From contig RSEH01000042.1 of NCBI GenBank assembly GCA_006503475.1, forward strand, positions 124,001-188,000: DNA of 64,000 bases, read 5' to 3'. Shown here piece by piece: positions 49,992 through 59,834 of this stretch. The first letter of the stretch is position 1; each line of letters opens with the position of its first letter. Under the pieces are notes generated by a model, which was not told the origin of the DNA, made no database searches, and worked only from the letters and a program-made list of their open reading frames with translations. The DNA comes from Stentor roeselii (taxonomy: Eukaryota; Ciliophora; Heterotrichea; Heterotrichida; Stentoridae). The position numbers were made by a program, and so were the translations under genes.

Positions 49992-51350
49992 CTAAAAAAA
50001 TCTCCTCATAATTGAACTAATTAATCCCAATCCAAGAGTTTTATAAATTTGAAGAGATTTATTTTTGCAATCGAATTGAAATATATTTCCAGAATAATCA
50101 GCAAAATAAAAACAATCATTTTTTAAAATTCCAGCAGTAACAACAGTCTTGTTATGCAATCCTCTATGATCAACCATAATCCAATTTATATTTTCTAATT
50201 CACTTTCATAAATTTTATCCGTGATAAGAAACACAGATTTTTTATACCTAATCAAAATATTATTGAAATTAATTTGAGTGTCACAAATAATTGTTTTATA
50301 ATAATCTTTTTCAGTTTGGTATAAATATAAACAATTATCAATACTACCTGCAATCAGAATATTTTGTTTGAATACTATTGAAGTGGTATGATCAATAGCT
50401 GAGGGTAAGTCACTTATTTTTTTCCATAATTTCAAATTCAAGTCACATGCCTCACTGGACTTTGAAGGACCATTGCTTGTGTACCCTCCAAATATAAAGA
50501 CTTTTTTTTGAAATTTTACAGGCCTTGCACTATCCAGTTGCTTTCCATTCGGGAGGTTTTGTTGGTTCATTGTTTTTAAATCTAAAAGAAAAGTTTCAGA
50601 TAAAAGTTCTTTTGATTTATTTCGTCCTCCGTGAATAAATAAAGTTTCTTTGTCTAGTTGTAAAATGCATGGAAAGCTTATACCATCAGACATAAAATGT
50701 AATTGATTTACTGATTCTTTAAAATCTGTTAAATTTAAGCCAATCAAAAGATTCGTCTCATTTTTGAAGGTGTAAAGAAAGTCATGGGAATCTTCCTCGA
50801 TTTCTTGTTGATCAGCTGATTTATCTCTGAGTGCTTTACCAGTCAATACATTGGAAATAAAGGATACAGAATTTCCTTCAAATTTAAAATAATTCCAAGG
50901 AATGTCTTTATATTCTTGGAAAGTTTCTTTAATATTCTCGATATCTTGATCTATTAGAAAACTTTCCTTTTTTAAAAGATTTTTCATCCTGGTTTCAAAA
51001 AAAATGCTTTTTGTCTGAACATTCTTCATCATTTTCTTAATTTGTATGCAGACTTGAATGGATTTAGTAATAATCAACTCCGCTTCTCTATTGATTTCGT
51101 CAACAAGTCTAAGGATCTGATTTCTGATCGAAATTTCAATTGATAGTTGTTTTTCTAAGAAAGTTAATAATTTTGATTTGTCTTCAGATAGAACTCGCTT
51201 TTCAAGATGAAAGACTGAATGAACTTTGTCAAGGTTTTCAGATGCATGGATTCCACAATGATTACTGCAAAAAAAAGTCAGATATCCTTCACAGTCACAT
51301 GCTAGAGATGGAGGCTCAGAGCATTCTTTCTGAAAACAAGAGAAATTCAT
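49992..51350 (-). CDS. B-box plus kelch-repeat protein
   Basis: 452 residues, ATG at 51350. Residues 1-50 are a B-box-like zinc finger (CFQKECSEPPSLACDCEG, then FFCSNHCGIHASEN with a following His). A helical segment of about 120 residues follows. Residues about 215-430 are kelch-type beta repeats (CILQLDKETLFIHGGRNKS, KVFIFGGYTSNGP, NILIAGSIDNCLYLY). The arrangement resembles TRIM-like proteins without the RING, so ubiquitin ligase activity cannot be assumed. The kelch propeller should bind a protein partner. No intron is needed to read it. Confidence 0.8.
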   Translation of the reverse strand: MNFSCFQKECSEPPSLACDCEGYLTFFCSNHCGIHASENLDKVHSVFHLEKRVLSEDKSKLLTFLEKQLSIEISIRNQILRLVDEINREAELIITKSIQVCIQIKKMMKNVQTKSIFFETRMKNLLKKESFLIDQDIENIKETFQEYKDIPWNYFKFEGNSVSFISNVLTGKALRDKSADQQEIEEDSHDFLYTFKNETNLLIGLNLTDFKESVNQLHFMSDGISFPCILQLDKETLFIHGGRNKSKELLSETFLLDLKTMNQQNLPNGKQLDSARPVKFQKKVFIFGGYTSNGPSKSSEACDLNLKLWKKISDLPSAIDHTTSIVFKQNILIAGSIDNCLYLYQTEKDYYKTIICDTQINFNNILIRYKKSVFLITDKIYESELENINWIMVDHRGLHNKTVVTAGILKNDCFYFADYSGNIFQFDCKNKSLQIYKTLGLGLISSIMRRFF

Positions 51351-52056
51351 TATAATGATTTAAATTTATGGAAGAATGTGAAACTTTAGAGTTTTTACTC
51401 GGTTGCAAATAGAAATGAACCATTTAGATAGTTTTTGGGTTGGCTTAAGAGCACCCAAATGGATAATAATGATGTTAAGATATAAAACCACTTATGTTTA
51501 TTCTAGATAATTGATAACTTTTAAGGGCAACTAAATACATCTCATATAGAAACAACATCGAATATAAAGACATTAAAATTCTCTGTCTTACAAACCTCTG
51601 ATCTTCTCAACTCAAAAAAAAAATTCCAACCAAATCCTTGCGAATACAATTATACTTCTACCAATGACATAAGTTGTACTTTTATCATCTTTAATTAGGA
51701 CCAGCTTAGAAAAATTTGAATCTCGTTAATAACAGCAAAGAATAATATAGTAGTTGATTCATATTGCTATAGAGGGTTGCAGGAATCCATCATTTATCAT
51801 TTCGGTCATTCTAATCCAAAAGTTAAGTAAAGAACACTATTCTCATTTCTTAGGTTTCAACTGCAGTTTGAAAAAATAATGATTCAGTTAATCGGCTACT
51901 CCCTACTTGGAAATATAGGAAATCCAGGATTCAGGTCCAATCACAGCAAGAAAATCTTTATTGTAATGATGCCGGCATCATATTCGCTGAAGTTTTTCGA
52001 CTTTATTGACTTACTATCTTCTTTATTTATGGAACTAGTTAGTCCTTATTATAAAA
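51351..52056. other. Intergenic, 0.7 kb
   Basis: AT-rich sequence. A 61-codon open stretch (51879-52064) overlaps the next gene's start in another frame and has no recognisable product; I do not call it a gene. Confidence 0.5.
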
Positions 52057-52287
52057 ATGACTGATCCACCATCCTCGAGTACTGTAGTTAATTGCGATGA
52101 GTGCAAAAGATGCGAGACTCTTAAGGAGGTCCTCGAAAAACTCAAAATCATTTTGCGTGAAAGGCTTCATGAGAACGAAGCCTTACGATCGAGTCTAGCT
52201 GCGCTAGAAGCATCGAGAATGCATATCGAAAGAGATAATGATGAAAAAAAGCAGTTGATAATGCAGATAAGAGCCTTAATTAAGTAA
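52057..52287 (+). CDS. Small coiled-coil protein
   Basis: 76 residues, ATG at 52057, TAA at 52285-52287. It begins with a short Pro/Ser segment and a CDECKRCETL cysteine group, then forms one long amphipathic helix (LEKLKIILRERLHENEAL...) likely to be a coiled coil. GC content is clearly higher than in the flanking sequence and codon choice is gene-like. No family is recognised; it could be an oligomerising adaptor. Confidence 0.6.
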   Translation: MTDPPSSSTVVNCDECKRCETLKEVLEKLKIILRERLHENEALRSSLAALEASRMHIERDNDEKKQLIMQIRALIK

Positions 52288-54113
52288 TTTGAGGACTTCA
52301 GTTTGTTTTTCTGAAGCACAAAAGAATCAATAATAAGACTGCTTTGATCTTGAAAATTTCAGTAATTCAACTTCCACAAAATAACTCGTCGAAAATTTAC
52401 TTCAAGTACCATTTAATCTGCCAGCCCATATAAAAATTCTCATCTATGTCTTTGTTGCCACTCAGCCGGTTTAGTGATTTATCATCAATATAATCTCTTA
52501 GTTTATGCATTGAAATAGCTCAAATCTACTCTGATACTTCAGCAAAGAGCTTATTGACTGAAGAAGATTAATATGAGGTTTTAGAACTTTTATCATTTGT
52601 GATTGGAAGGCTTTGCTGTTTTTTTGTATTTCAATAATTTTGGTTTGAATGAGAGACTATTTTTTATGTAGATTTTATTCTTACTCTTATTTTTGAGAGT
52701 GGATTTTATTTCCAAGCTGATATAATCAAGTTATATATCTCAGTTTACTTGATAAAGGTCTAAATGTTTTAAAAAAAATCAAAAATGTTTATGTATAGAT
52801 GTTGGACTGTCTTGGAAATAAAATTTATAGCTTTTTATGCAATAAAGAATTAATAATTTCGATCATGGATTTAATCGTGGAGCTGTACTGAAGAAATGCT
52901 AAATTGATTTTATGATTGAGGCAATATATTTAAATTAAAAAATTCATGATTAAACTGAAATAACTATTTAATAACCAGTATATAATTTGATAGGGTGGGT
53001 CTAAATGGTGTGTGATTTAAACTGCACCTAATTCAAGTACTTAGCAGAAATTTTAAGAATGCTCAGAAAGAAATTTATTTTTGCTATATTTGTATTGGTG
53101 CTTCATAAATAATCAGAAAATTGTTGTTTTTAATAGTTAAGTAATTCTGAAGGTACTATCATTGAATTTTGATAATATATGATTATGATGATTGCTTATG
53201 GTTCATAACATCGTTACAAATATTCTACAGAAAAATGCCTTGAAGGTGTAAACACATCATTCAATACTAAAAGCAATTCAAAGTATTATTCTGATGTTTT
53301 TTAATTTATTTAAATCAAAGCGAAATTCAGAAGCATTGATGAGCGATATGGTTTCGATCTATAAGTATGTGTCTGTGAATAGGTTAAAGTTTAAGTCAGC
53401 AAAAGTAAGTAAGGCTAATAATATTGAAGAAAATAAAAGACACAGGAACAATTATGTGCCATATATTTTTTACAAAATTTAACCATTTTGACTCATTTTC
53501 GATATATATCATAATATCTCAATTAGTATATATCCTTTGAATTATAAGAAATAATATGAGCGGTCTGACATGCTTTTAAAAATATTTAAGAAAATTTTAT
53601 CAAATTTTTATTCTTGAATGATTGCTTCATAAAAACTTTTCACTAAGAATGTATTATATTGGGTGAGGTAAGGATAAATAAAAATCGTATTCATTAAGTA
53701 ATTATTTGAAAAAAAATTTCGAGTTTATTCTCGTAAGGTGACCCCGGACATTGTAATAATTTCTTTTGTTTGATGAATCTGAATTTTTAATTGTGTTTTT
53801 CTGATTAATATATGATAAATCTACAAGAATTCATATTTTTTATTTAAACTATCTTTGTTCTCAAAGCATTAAAACTATTACTAAATAGTTTTTATTCTCT
53901 TGTCTATTCCAATAATTTGATTATTCAAATCAATAGTCTGAGTCTTTGAAGTTTTAAGACCTTAGTTTATTAATGTTCATCTTGCAAATCTCAATAAAGA
54001 GAAATAATATTGTTCAGACCTAAGTATTTAATATGAAGGGTTGAACTAGAATCAGACATAAAATTAAATAAATTTAATAATTATAATAAACATATATATA
54101 CTATTCTAAAGTA
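52288..54113. other. 1.8-kb AT-rich region, mostly empty
   Basis: Stops are dense in all frames except for the weak 62-codon ORF at 53294-53482 listed separately. No RNA gene or repeat was recognised before the minisatellite at 54114. Confidence 0.5.
53294..53482 (+). CDS. Possible small basic protein (weak)
   Basis: 62 codons from ATG to TAA in otherwise stop-dense DNA. The product is basic (FNLFKSKRNSEAL, KFKSAKVSKANN) with no domain. Length alone is not convincing and chance remains likely. Confidence 0.2.
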   Translation: MFFNLFKSKRNSEALMSDMVSIYKYVSVNRLKFKSAKVSKANNIEENKRHRNNYVPYIFYKI

Positions 54114-54315
54114 ATCACGACTCATCTAAAGTAACTCATATAAAATAACTCATATAAAATAACTCAAATAAAATAATCATAACTCATATAGCAATAACTC
54201 ATAATCATAACTCATATAAAATAACTCATAAAACATAATCATAACTCATATAGCAACAACCCATATAACATAATCATAATTCACATAAAATAACTCAAAT
54301 AACAACAACTCACAC
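54114..54315. repeat. Minisatellite with a 15-bp AACTCATATAAAAT-type unit
   Basis: About 13 imperfect copies of a unit near ATAACTCATATAAAA. They are partly arranged in higher-order groups containing AATCATAACTCATATAGCA, which occurs at about 54175 and 54237. The array ends about 45 bp from the stop codon of the protease gene on the minus strand, so it may be transcribed as its 3' UTR. Confidence 0.8.
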
Positions 54316-54361
54316 ATCAAAATCCCAAAAAATCACTTCTAATTCTAAATAACCTAAAACC

Positions 54362-55270
54362 TTAAACAGATGGAGATCCAGCAACACCATGGCTATCAAT
54401 TCCACATTGCCCAAAAGCAATCCAAAAGAATCCTTGAATTCCCCATCCCGATCCCCAAGAATTAGCACAGATCCAATAGTTCATACTTCCAGAGACCCCC
54501 CATCCAATAAGTTTAACAGCATGTCCTCCAACAACAGCTCCAGAAGTATGAACATAGACTCCACTTTTATAACTCATAAAATCCTGATAAACAGTAAACG
54601 AGACTTCAACAGGTCCTCCAGCAATGACAGCGGCTTGTATAGCTGCCGGAGAAGTATAAGAAGCGACCGAGGCAGCCTTATGAAACTTCAAAGCTGAGCC
54701 ATCAGCACATTTCGAAGGACAATTTCCATCAGCAGCGGTGTAAGGCACACAAGAGTCAAGAGGAAGTCCAGTTTGTTGCATGAATCCCCAGGCCTGAGCA
54801 GGGTTGCCTCCGTTGCATCCTTTTGCATTTGTGTCACAGTTTACCAGGTACTGAGGTGAAAGGACGACGTTTACTGAACCCTTTGAAGCGATGCAGGTTC
54901 TGTCGCTGAGTGATTCACTTGCTCCGAAGGCCCAACAAGAACCGCAACGCTCTTGGTTTCTGATTGGGTGGATACAGTTTGGCCATTGCACTCTTGAGTC
55001 AAAACTGCTCGGCACTGTTAAGTGGTCGAGAAGAGCACCCCAGTTGTACTCTGGAATTGATTCTTCTTCGAACACCCAAGTTGATACTAATGACCTGGCT
55101 TCACCCAACGTCATTGAACCTACCCAGTCTTTTGAGGATTCCCAGGATGATTGGATTGAGTTTATGTGGTCCACTAGGGATTGAGGGACTACTTCTGCTG
55201 TCTCGTCAAGGATTAGTGAGGGACCTGCTGATGCTGTCAGCGCTAATGCAACTAAGATAGCCACTTTCAT
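54362..55270 (-). CDS. Cathepsin B-like papain-family cysteine protease
   Basis: 302 residues, ATG at 55270. Residues 1-15 are a signal peptide (MKVAILVALALTASA), followed by a short propeptide. The mature C1A domain has the oxyanion Gln and catalytic Cys (NQERCGSCWAFGASES), the GCNGG motif, the catalytic His (GGHAVKLIGWG) and Asn (WICANSWGSGWG). The overall pattern is cathepsin B-like, but the His-His occluding loop that gives mammalian cathepsin B its carboxydipeptidase activity is missing, so it should act as an endopeptidase. Likely a lysosomal or food-vacuole enzyme. The gene has noticeably higher GC than its surroundings. Confidence 0.95.
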   Translation of the reverse strand: MKVAILVALALTASAGPSLILDETAEVVPQSLVDHINSIQSSWESSKDWVGSMTLGEARSLVSTWVFEEESIPEYNWGALLDHLTVPSSFDSRVQWPNCIHPIRNQERCGSCWAFGASESLSDRTCIASKGSVNVVLSPQYLVNCDTNAKGCNGGNPAQAWGFMQQTGLPLDSCVPYTAADGNCPSKCADGSALKFHKAASVASYTSPAAIQAAVIAGGPVEVSFTVYQDFMSYKSGVYVHTSGAVVGGHAVKLIGWGVSGSMNYWICANSWGSGWGIQGFFWIAFGQCGIDSHGVAGSPSV

Positions 55271-56565
55271 ATTATAAAAAAAAACTCTCCAAAAAATATG
55301 GCTGGTCTCATGTACAAATATCTAAAAAATGTCTGCTCTCAACTAAAAATGTTAATTTTTTTAGGAATTAGCAAAATCTAAAGATTCATAATTCTGAAAT
55401 TTCTGATACAGTGAAGATAGTAGTGAGGCTAAAAAAATAAAAAATCAAGTGCTATCTTAATGAACTTGTCTAAGTATGAATATTTTTATCAAAGTATCAG
55501 GCCTGAAGCAGCAAAGGTGACTGGACAGCACTGAAACAAATGTGAGATCAAAAAGATCAAATAATTAAAAGAATTGTTCAGAAGTTGTATCACTGAACTT
55601 TTGATTAAATAGAATTCCTGAATAACTTAATTAGTTAGATTTTGTTAGAATTCTTAAGTGAACGATTCACTCTGAAGACTTTCATCTTCGAAATGCATAA
55701 AATTGAATCTGGTTTCTCTATTATCAGAAGATAACTCAATTCCGTGATTTCAGCAAAATTCAAGAACTGAAATCAATGATCAAACAGGTCTCAGTAGTTC
55801 AGGAAGACTATTTAAGCCTATCACTAAAATTTTTAACTTATCCTAACATGCTTAAACAATTTATACAAAGCCTATGAAAACAAAACATTATTATCCAAAT
55901 TTATCACATCTGAAGCGTTTATTTGGGTACTTTGGATTTATCCTAGAAAAAGGCATCAAAATGACAGTACAAATCAGGAACCGCAAAACTAGACTCTAGA
56001 TATTTTCGTCTTTATTTCCATTATAGAAAAAAGGACTCGGCTCTTGTGATGATGTCTGTTAAGGTTGTGACTATTCTAAGGCCTTTAGAATTATGGAAGC
56101 TTTTAGTCTTTGCTAACTGCTTTGATGCGAAATTGATGACCCGTTTTGATGGATGGCTTTATCAGCACTTGAGTTAGGATCTTGGTTTTAAAGCGTTTTC
56201 ACATGTCGAACCATCAGTGAAATGTACCGCGACAAAGAGATTGTGTCTTAGTTATTGGAAGTTGCATCACTTTTTCAGCTATGGGACTACTTTCATCAAG
56301 ACGATTTGAGATTTTGGAATATTTGTGTCTTGGAGATTTCTAAGAATAGGTTTGAATTATTTTTAGAGTAAGATGTAAAATTATTTAATTTCTGAATGGA
56401 TTAGACTTATTGATTAGTTTACATAGAAGTCTATGAGGTTTAAAAAGCAAGAGTTCATGAATTTTGAAATTATTTAAATTATATAACTTAACGATAAACA
56501 ATCTTTAGAAATCATTAATCTTGATTCCAACTTCAATCCCAATGATAAAAAAAATTCTAAAAATG
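55271..56565. other. 1.3-kb intergenic, with a GC-elevated stop-poor patch
   Basis: Mostly AT-rich. Between about 55980 and 56370 one plus-strand frame runs about 130 codons with only two internal stops and gene-like GC, and may be a decayed coding fragment; no family is recognised. Confidence 0.45.
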
Positions 56566-57804
56566 TTAAATAACTTTTTCATTCAATAAACACTTCAAAG
56601 ACCTCACAAATTTTTCATTTTTTTCTTTATATTTCCGCACAAACTTCTCTCTATAAGCAAGAATTAAGGCAAAATACGATACAAACGTAAGAAAAGTCGC
56701 AAGCCACATACCCGAAACTCCAATGACCAGGTAAAAAACGATCATCACATATGTAAAAACAACAGACAATCCTTGAGCAATCAAATAAATCAAAGTCGTT
56801 GTAATTGATTCAGGAACATGCGGGTTTTGGTCAATAGTTGCTTGAATTCCAATGGGAACCAAACCATATAACCCAAATCCTGCGAATCCGCTCATAATCA
56901 CATCAACAACGAAGAAAGATGCAAGAACAGTCCAAAGAGTGATTCCAAGAATTGAACACCCTGCAAAGATTTTTATTGGGAAGATGAACTCTTTTGATTT
57001 AAGGATCATGTAAGAACTTGCAAGTCCTCCTAAAGTTCCTCCTATGTACATGCTGAAACCAATCCAACCAGCTTGAATCTCTGAGATACCTGCTGGACTT
57101 AGCAACTGGAAGATGATACCTGTGATTGCGTAAGCTACTCCTATTCCTGAACTGATTAGGATGATTAGTAAAATTGTGTACTTGTCATTACGAAGAATTT
57201 TGACTTCTAGTTTGAAATTCGAATCTTCTTGTTTTTTACTCCTTTCCATCTGAGACAAAATAGCATTAAAAAAGCCTCCAACAGTTGAATAAATAGCTTG
57301 ATTTAAAATCAATAACTCAATACTAGAGTAGTAAGGACTGATAACCAGTCCATAAGCCGCTCCTATTAAAAAAGTCGAGCTCGAAACAGCGAAAGCCAAG
57401 GGTTGCAGGGATTCTTCAAACCAAAGGCCAGCCAACACTGCACATCCAGGAAGAGTCATCGAGTTCATCGCCCCGACAAGTGTCTGTCCAAAAAGAGAGA
57501 CTCCAATGTTGTTCCCAGCAAAAAACCTTACCCAGACACCAATCACAGTCAGAAGATAAGCAATCATTGTTGTCCAGTGATAAGATCTTCTGTAAAGAAA
57601 TGATGAAAGTGGCGACATCGGAAACTGCATTATCAAAAAGGAGAGAGAAAATAAATCGATCAAGGTTGAAGAAGAAGAGAAGTAAGATTTCGCACTTTCT
57701 GTTATTGAAGAGAATGTCACCCAGATACTTCCACCAAGGAATTGTAGGTATGAGTATAAGAAAAGCATTATCCACTTTTGATAATTAGGAGGGTTTAAGT
57801 GCAT
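56566..57804 (-). CDS. MFS transporter, FLVCR-like
   Basis: 412 residues with about 12 predicted membrane helices, ATG at 57804. The N-terminus (NYQKWIMLFLYSYLQFLGGSIW), the IDLFSLSFLIMQFPMSP segment of helix 2 and the long loop between helices 6 and 7 (QMERSKKQEDSN) resemble the FLVCR/DIRC2 group of the major facilitator superfamily. Animal members export haem or transport choline and ethanolamine. Substrate and membrane cannot be inferred here. The C-terminus is cytosolic and basic. The unspliced frame is complete. Confidence 0.8.
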   Translation of the reverse strand: MHLNPPNYQKWIMLFLYSYLQFLGGSIWVTFSSITESAKSYFSSSSTLIDLFSLSFLIMQFPMSPLSSFLYRRSYHWTTMIAYLLTVIGVWVRFFAGNNIGVSLFGQTLVGAMNSMTLPGCAVLAGLWFEESLQPLAFAVSSSTFLIGAAYGLVISPYYSSIELLILNQAIYSTVGGFFNAILSQMERSKKQEDSNFKLEVKILRNDKYTILLIILISSGIGVAYAITGIIFQLLSPAGISEIQAGWIGFSMYIGGTLGGLASSYMILKSKEFIFPIKIFAGCSILGITLWTVLASFFVVDVIMSGFAGFGLYGLVPIGIQATIDQNPHVPESITTTLIYLIAQGLSVVFTYVMIVFYLVIGVSGMWLATFLTFVSYFALILAYREKFVRKYKEKNEKFVRSLKCLLNEKVI

Positions 57805-59834
57805 ATTATTTGGATAGTTTTTTAAATTATCATCTTCTATTTGATGATTTAAGGTAGTATATATTTTGGTGCTTATTTAAGATAAAGGAAAATTATCAAG
57901 TTTATAAATGTGAGTAGTTGATTTAATTTTGAAAAGGGTGTGATTGATTTTTAAAAAATATTATAATCAATTAAAATGATTAATTTTGATTTATTGGTGA
58001 GTAGAATTATGTTTTTAAATAGATTTAATATATTATAAACTTTGATTAGATTCTCATATTTTTCAACCTGTGGAGTGACGGGCTGAAACAAATGCAAGAG
58101 GAAAATTAATTTTTCGTTATAGGTATATTAAGATATTAATTATATAATAATTCACATATAATTTGGCTTTGATTTTACCGATGAATCAGTTTAGTTGGAT
58201 GATTTTTTATGAATAGACTGTATTTATATAAGGATGTAGAGGTTTTAAAGATGCTAGTATTTTTAGTTTTAAGTGGGCATATGCTTATGAGTAAAATCAT
58301 ATGGTCTCTTAACAACAAGTCATGCACAAAGTTGCACTAGTATCTAAAATTAATAATTTCTCAGTTATGCATAGAGTACAGCTTCCTGGCATCTTTAAAC
58401 TCTCTATATCTGTATATAAATAAATCTCTTCATTAAAGAAGTAGATTTAAGCTTATTTATTAGTTGAACGCGGCCCACATCATTCCATAATTATGTTTTA
58501 ATGAAATATTTATTATTTAATTTTAAGGGAACTCAAAACAATCTAAGGTGTAAGTTAATCGTTAAATTATCCACCTGCATTGTTTAAATACACTCTTACG
58601 CTAACTTAAAATTAAATTTTATGGCATTAGTATATCAATTAATATCAAATTAATATTGAATCATACGAAAATGAATGGAATATCGAGTCTTCAAAGGCAC
58701 TCCTGAAGTTAAGCCTAATATTATATGCTTTCTTCTATCCTAGAGACTAACTATTAGATCCTTTAGTATCAATATAAAATTTAATAGTTGGCAGTGCTTT
58801 ATACTTATCCACAGCTCGAAATAAAAAATAAATTTTCAAACTGAGACTTAAAAATGAAGTTGATACTTATTTTCTATGGATTAGATTTCCTCCGAGAAGT
58901 TGTTTGGAGTCTGTTATTAAACCAAGCCTGCTTTAAATATAAATATTTGGGTTCTCTGTTACTCAAATCGACATCATCTTCAGAAGCTTGCACTTTTTCT
59001 TCACTTCTAATTAAGGCTTTGACTTGATTCTACTTGATATTTATCAGAAAAAGAGACGGCACAGTAATAAAAAATTATTTCTAATATTTGATATGTTTAA
59101 ACTGATTATTCAAACTGCTTTGTTGGCATGGAAACTTATTATAATTAATTCAAGACCAAATTTCTTTCATTAAAATAATCTTGATGATTTTTTTTTTTTT
59201 TTCAAGTTACAGGGATTTATTATTTGTTTAAATTAATTGAATATCTGTAAGCTATTTGTATTTATTTTAACAAAATTAGGTAGTCTTAATTGTAACTTAA
59301 AGTTTTAAGTTTATTCGATATTTGAAATATAAAATTTTAATGTTATGCCCTTCATTTCCTTTATAATAAATGCCTTATCTTATTTTTTATAATAAATACT
59401 TTTAATAGAATAAAATATATTTAACTTCACTTGTTTTATTCTATATATAAGGACAGACTTCACTCTCTCATTGTAAGGATTCTCACTAAACGTGCCAATC
59501 AAATTTCTGACCTTTGAACTCATTTCTGGTCCATCATCGAATACCGCACAAAGTCGAAATTGCAGAAAATTTTAAGATTTCATGTACAAATGATCAAAGT
59601 CCGTTGTTTCTTACAGTTAAGTAGCTAGATTTCGATATAGATAATGTGGCAACCAATCTTCAAGAGGTTGTATGAAGATACCCATGGGCTCATTAACTTA
59701 ACTGCTAAGTTTTTCATCAATCTTCGAGTAAATTTTAGTCATTCCTTGTGTTAGCTTGCCAGATAGTCTCCTGAACAAAGATTGTGCTTTAAGACTTTAT
59801 AATAAGTTCAATAGACATTTATATTATATTATAG
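57805..59834. other. 2.0-kb AT-rich intergenic region
   Basis: Contains the 5S-like element listed separately, a T17-like tract near 59190, and GC-elevated patches at about 58.87-59.03 and 59.48-59.80 kb in which short frames are open by chance or as decayed fragments. No complete gene is seen. Confidence 0.5.
58653..58775 (+). ncRNA. 5S-rRNA-like element, possibly a degenerate copy
   Basis: 123 nt whose ends pair (ATATTGA with TCAATAT, 7 bp), as in helix I. The order of conserved 5S landmarks is kept: CATAC just after helix I, TGAA, CTCCTGAAGTTAAGC at positions 49-62, and TAGAGAC about 25 nt later. The internal promoter boxes are diverged, the stems are unusually AT-rich and no T-run terminator follows, so a pseudogene is as likely as a working gene. 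Confidence 0.35.

Noticed and set aside
51879-52064. 61-codon plus-strand ORF just before the small coiled-coil gene.
   Set aside because: It overlaps the start of a better-supported gene, ends immediately, and has no domain or intron link to anything.
58874-59029. 52-codon stop-free minus-strand block ending in TAG.
   Set aside because: No start codon, no acceptable 15-nt intron to link it to an upstream exon, and length compatible with chance at this GC. It may be a fragment but cannot be supported.
59480-59800. GC-elevated patch just upstream of the pseudokinase gene, considered as a missing first exon.
   Set aside because: Two different frames are equally open in pieces and neither joins the gene at 59835 by a 15-nt intron.
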